From positions 1 through 64,000 of the forward strand of contig NZ_APHR01000040.1 in NCBI RefSeq assembly GCF_000349205.1: DNA of 64,000 bases, read 5' to 3'. Of this stretch, positions 61,197-64,000 are shown piece by piece; positions within the stretch are counted from its first letter, which is position 1; each line of letters begins with the position of its first letter. A program made the position numbers and the translations under genes. Origin of the DNA: Methylophaga lonarensis MPL. Lineage in GTDB: Bacteria; Pseudomonadota; Gammaproteobacteria; Nitrosococcales; Methylophagaceae. The notes beneath the pieces were generated by a model. It did not search any database. It was given only the letters and a program-made list of their open reading frames with translations, and was not told where the DNA came from.

Positions 61197-62570
61197 ATGA
61201 ACCCATCGGCGGATGATTTATGGTTTTTACCTCTTGGTGGAACCGGCGAGATCGGTATGAATCTCAATTTATACGGTCATAACGGACGATGGTTGATGGT
61301 TGATTGTGGTGTCACTTTCGATGCTGAAACGGATCTGGATGGCGAGGTGATTGTTTCGGATAGACCGCATGTACAAATGGCCGACCCTCAGTTCATTGTC
61401 GATAGGCAGTCATTGCTGGACGGTCTGGTGATTACCCATGCACACGAAGATCACATCGGGGCCGTTGCGCATCTCTGGCCGAAATTAAAATGTCCGGTTT
61501 ACACCACGGCGTTCACCGCCGAGATGCTGCGTAGAAAATTGCTGGAGGTCGGCCTGGCAGACGAGGTGCCAGTGACTATCGTGGAAGCCAATGCTATCGT
61601 CGATATTGGACCTTTTCGTGTTGAATGGTTGCGGCTGACACATTCAATCCCTGAACCTTTTGCATTACTTATTACAACGCCAGCAGGTAAGGTATTTCAC
61701 ACCGCAGATTGGAAACTGGATGCCGCACCGGTGGTGGGTAAGCCCTATGACTCAAAAATGTTTCAGCGTCTGGCCAAAGAGCAGATTGCAGCAATGGTGT
61801 GTGACTCCACCAATGCCAATGTGCAAGGTTGGTCAGGTTCGGAAGCCGACCTTTATCAGGGTTTGAAAACGCATGTTGAAAATGCCAAAGGGCGTGTTGT
61901 CGTCGCTTGTTTTGGCAGCAATATAGCCCGGTTACACACCCTTGCCAGAATTGCAGCGGAAACGGGGCGACATCTCGGCATGTTGGGGCGATCACTCTTA
62001 AACACACTGTCGGCGGCAAGAAGTACCGGCTTATGGAACTCAACTGAGACGCTGGTTGATTCCAAACATTTGGGATATCTCCCGGCGGACAAGCTCCTGC
62101 TGGTGGCGACCGGAAGTCAGGGAGAACCGAGAACAGCACTCAACAGACTCAGTATGCGCAGTTATCGGGATATGCAACTGGAGCCGGGGGATACGGTAGT
62201 ATTCAGTTCAAAAGTCATTCCAGGCAATGAACGTGCTATCGCTGCCATGATTGAACGGTTAAAGAGCCAGCAGGTTGATATCATTACAGCGGAGAATAGT
62301 CGTTTGCCAATTCATGCCTCCGGACACCCCGCGGCAGATGAGTTGAAGTCTATGTATCAGTGGGTAAAGCCTGATTGTGCGATCCCGGTTCATGGTGAGA
62401 TGCAGCACCTTAAAGCCAATGCTGGCATTGCAAAATCGGTGGGTGTCAGATTACAACTGCTGGGGCTCAATGGTGACTTGTTTCTCATCGCACCGGTGCC
62501 AGGGATTCGCAGAAATGCGGTTAAAGCGGGAAGACTAGGCCTGAAAAACGGCAAACTGATTCGGATATGA
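61197..62570 (+). CDS. rnj: Ribonuclease J
   Basis: A 457-residue beta-CASP ribonuclease. LPLGGTGEIGMNLNLYG, the zinc motif ITHAHEDHIGAVAHL, VCDSTNANVQGWSGSE, FGSNIARL and HASGHPAADEL/PVHGEMQHL all match the J family. It lacks the usual C-terminal dimerisation domain, so it is the short form found in alphaproteobacteria and some gammaproteobacteria. RNase J in a gammaproteobacterium is not the common case and would coexist with RNase E. It is followed by a divergent small gene. Confidence 0.93.
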   Translation: MNPSADDLWFLPLGGTGEIGMNLNLYGHNGRWLMVDCGVTFDAETDLDGEVIVSDRPHVQMADPQFIVDRQSLLDGLVITHAHEDHIGAVAHLWPKLKCPVYTTAFTAEMLRRKLLEVGLADEVPVTIVEANAIVDIGPFRVEWLRLTHSIPEPFALLITTPAGKVFHTADWKLDAAPVVGKPYDSKMFQRLAKEQIAAMVCDSTNANVQGWSGSEADLYQGLKTHVENAKGRVVVACFGSNIARLHTLARIAAETGRHLGMLGRSLLNTLSAARSTGLWNSTETLVDSKHLGYLPADKLLLVATGSQGEPRTALNRLSMRSYRDMQLEPGDTVVFSSKVIPGNERAIAAMIERLKSQQVDIITAENSRLPIHASGHPAADELKSMYQWVKPDCAIPVHGEMQHLKANAGIAKSVGVRLQLLGLNGDLFLIAPVPGIRRNAVKAGRLGLKNGKLIRI

Positions 62571-62578
62571 GATAAGCG

Positions 62579-62803
62579 TCAGGCTTTTACGTCGAGACGA
62601 GGTGCACGCCTGTCTGACGAGACTCTTCGTTCGATGGTGACTTTTTGGTTCCTGTGATGTCTGCGCTCGTACTGTCTGCGTCTTTCCTGACCGGATTCAT
62701 CGGGCGTTCTGTCTTCAACTTTGGGCACGGGGACAGTGACCTGCGTACTAGGCGTGTATACGAATAGCGGTTGAGAAAGTCTGGGAATCTCGTTCATTAC
62801 CAA
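62579..62803 (-). CDS. Small basic hypothetical protein
   Basis: A 74-residue protein with a Pro/Val-rich N-terminal half and a highly basic C-terminal half (RRRQYERRHHRNQKVTIERR, then RVSSDRRAPRLDVKA). No membrane segment; no family recognised, though similar small Arg-rich proteins with ERR/DRR patterns occur in gammaproteobacteria. Seven bases separate it from the convergent rnj stop. It may bind nucleic acid, but that is inferred only from charge. Confidence 0.6.
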   Translation of the reverse strand: MVMNEIPRLSQPLFVYTPSTQVTVPVPKVEDRTPDESGQERRRQYERRHHRNQKVTIERRVSSDRRAPRLDVKA

Positions 62804-62891
62804 GGCCTGTTTATCGTTACAACTACTATAGCGGTTTGATTTTCAAACACTTTAGCAATAAGTATGCTGGGGTAAGCAAAAAAGGATGAGC

Positions 62892-63818
62892 ATGAAGGCA
62901 AGGTTGAAAATCGGTTTGGCTCTGGGAAGTGGTGCTGCCCGAGGCTGGGCTCACATAGGTGTGCTCAAGGCACTTGAGGCAGCAAAAATTCGACCTGATA
63001 TTGTCGCAGGCAGCTCAATTGGTGCACTGGTGGGAGCGGCTTATGCGGCAGGCAACATGAGCGTGCTTGAGCAGGCATTGATGAAGCTGACACGATTACA
63101 GACAGCGCGTTATTTCACTATCAATACAGGCTTTACCGGATTTATCAACCAACAAAGGCTACATGCTTTTTTGAGCGATCATGTGGCGGCCGAAGCACTG
63201 CAGATCAGTGATTTGCAAGTGAAGTATGCCAACGTCGCCACACAACTGAATACCGGAAGAGAAGTCTGGCATACCTCAGGATCTGTGCTTGATTCTGTCT
63301 GGGCTTCCATGGCAGTTCCGGGCTTATTTCCGGCCGTCAAGATTGATGATCACTGGCTGGTTGATGGAGGGCTGGTAAACCCGGTGCCAATCTCGGTCTG
63401 CAGGGCACTGGGAGCTGACGTAGTCATTGCTGTTAATTTGAATGGTGATATCGTAGGCAAGCACTTTGAACGAAATCTACAACAAACTGTCCCAGCCGAA
63501 CAACCGCCCGATGATTTTAACTTATTCGACAAGTTGAGTGACTATGTTGGTAAGCAAAAAGAGCGTCTGTTTGCCAGTGGGCACGACGAGCAACAGCCGC
63601 CGGCATTGTTTGATACCATTGCAGCATCCATCAACATCGCTCAGGATCGAATCACACGAAGCCGAATGGCAGGCGATCCGCCAGATGTGTTACTGCAGCC
63701 TCGCTTATCACATATCGGCTTACTCGAATTTTATCGGGCAGCGGAAGCCATTGAAGAAGGCTACGCCTGTGTTGAAAAAATTCTGCCTGACATAGAGCTG
63801 TGTCTGGGCCGAGGTTGA
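62892..63818 (+). CDS. Patatin-like phospholipase (RssA-like)
   Basis: A 308-residue serine lipase-like protein. Oxyanion motif GLALGSGAARGWAHIGVLKA, nucleophile GSSIGALVGAAYA, and the dyad Asp in DGGLVNPVP. It resembles RssA/YjjU-type patatins of unknown substrate. ATG at 62892 is preferred: AAAGG lies six bases upstream, whereas an ATG at 62886 has the purine run directly against it. Confidence 0.92.
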   Translation: MKARLKIGLALGSGAARGWAHIGVLKALEAAKIRPDIVAGSSIGALVGAAYAAGNMSVLEQALMKLTRLQTARYFTINTGFTGFINQQRLHAFLSDHVAAEALQISDLQVKYANVATQLNTGREVWHTSGSVLDSVWASMAVPGLFPAVKIDDHWLVDGGLVNPVPISVCRALGADVVIAVNLNGDIVGKHFERNLQQTVPAEQPPDDFNLFDKLSDYVGKQKERLFASGHDEQQPPALFDTIAASINIAQDRITRSRMAGDPPDVLLQPRLSHIGLLEFYRAAEAIEEGYACVEKILPDIELCLGRG

Positions 63819-63884
63819 TGATGATTGTCAGCCAGCTGTTCCTTACTTAAACTTGCGCATCCAATTGTGAGCTGAATCGAAGAT

Positions 63885-64000
63885 ATGGAATTTATCATAC
63901 TGATTTTTTTAGTAATTTTAGTTGGGTTGTTTTTGCTCTGGAGTAATCGTCGCCGCGATAAGCAAAAGCAACAGACAATCCCTTACATCAAACATCCATC
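63885..64000 (+). CDS. Start of a membrane protein (runs off the window)
   Basis: The first 38 codons of a gene beginning MEFIILIFLVILVGLFLLWS, a single N-terminal transmembrane helix, then a basic stretch RRRDKQKQQ. Too short to recognise a family. Confidence 0.55.
   Translation, partial: MEFIILIFLVILVGLFLLWSNRRRDKQKQQTIPYIKHP

Overview
The window looks like a chromosomal segment of a gammaproteobacterium. The order icd / rluE-nudJ-mnmA-hflD ... purB is the enterobacterial and gammaproteobacterial core arrangement, and blocks such as purM-purN and hda-recJ fit this too. A Methylophaga-like or related marine genus is a plausible guess, but no diagnostic gene is present, so the genus stays open. 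I recognised no tRNA, rRNA or CRISPR.

Layout. 1-5.9 kb: a leftward purB operon (purB, a DUF7931-like gene, a secretin-N-domain protein, a nitroreductase) divergent from acnB. 6.0-6.9 kb: dense palindromic intergenic repeats. 6.9-10.9 kb: hflD, mnmA (frameshifted), nudJ and rluE, divergent from icd. 10.9-15.1 kb: an FKBP isomerase, a hexose-6-phosphate mutarotase, an erythromycin-esterase-like protein and an MFS permease. 15.4-18.3 kb: an AT-rich island with one large PHP-domain/SMC-like ATPase (TrlF-like), a candidate defence gene. 18.5-20.4 kb: a small P-loop kinase-like protein and a beta-CASP RNA-processing exonuclease. 20.7-24.9 kb: a c-di-GMP signalling cassette (V4R/methanogen-output-domain-like sensor, PAS-GGDEF-EAL protein, and a GGDEF protein whose membrane domain carries every ligand residue of the plant ethylene receptor that I could compare). 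25-28.4 kb: mscL, a small membrane protein and an anion permease embedded in three families of repeats. 28.4-33.4 kb: a leftward purM-purN-DUF3108-nudF-gcvR-like-UPF0210 operon. 33.5-39.5 kb: a rightward DUF2066, CDP-alcohol phosphatidyltransferase, PerM-like, hda, RpfE-like, recJ series.

39.6-43.2 kb: a frameshifted PPOX-fold gene and a LysR regulator divergent from doxX-azoR-pirin, a quinone/electrophile-stress-type cluster. 43.3-51.8 kb: two OprP-type porins (one frameshifted) flanking a two-component system (kinase frameshifted), a periplasmic glutathione peroxidase, a lipoprotein, an Old Yellow Enzyme and a small secreted protein. 51.9-55.5 kb: alkB, convergent with an arsenic operon arsR-arsC-acr3-gap in which gap resembles the ArsJ-associated GAPDH although no arsJ is nearby. 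55.5-59.1 kb: an S4 RNA-binding protein and the sodium-pumping oxaloacetate decarboxylase oadGAB. 59.5-64 kb: a Kef/YbaL-type antiporter, ribonuclease J, a small basic protein, a patatin-like phospholipase and the start of a membrane protein.

Two themes stand out. First, five genes (mnmA, a DUF3108 gene, a PPOX gene, a histidine kinase, a porin) each become intact if one single-base indel is corrected. This points to assembly or sequencing error more than to gene decay and should be settled before any of them is called a pseudogene. Second, the intergenic space is unusually rich in repeats: a 100-bp MITE-like element with 12-bp terminal inverted repeats, a 78/111-bp family built on a GTCATTCC palindrome, and a 191-bp tandem unit. 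The best candidates for new biology are the ethylene-receptor-like diguanylate cyclase with its neighbours and the PHP-ATPase island.
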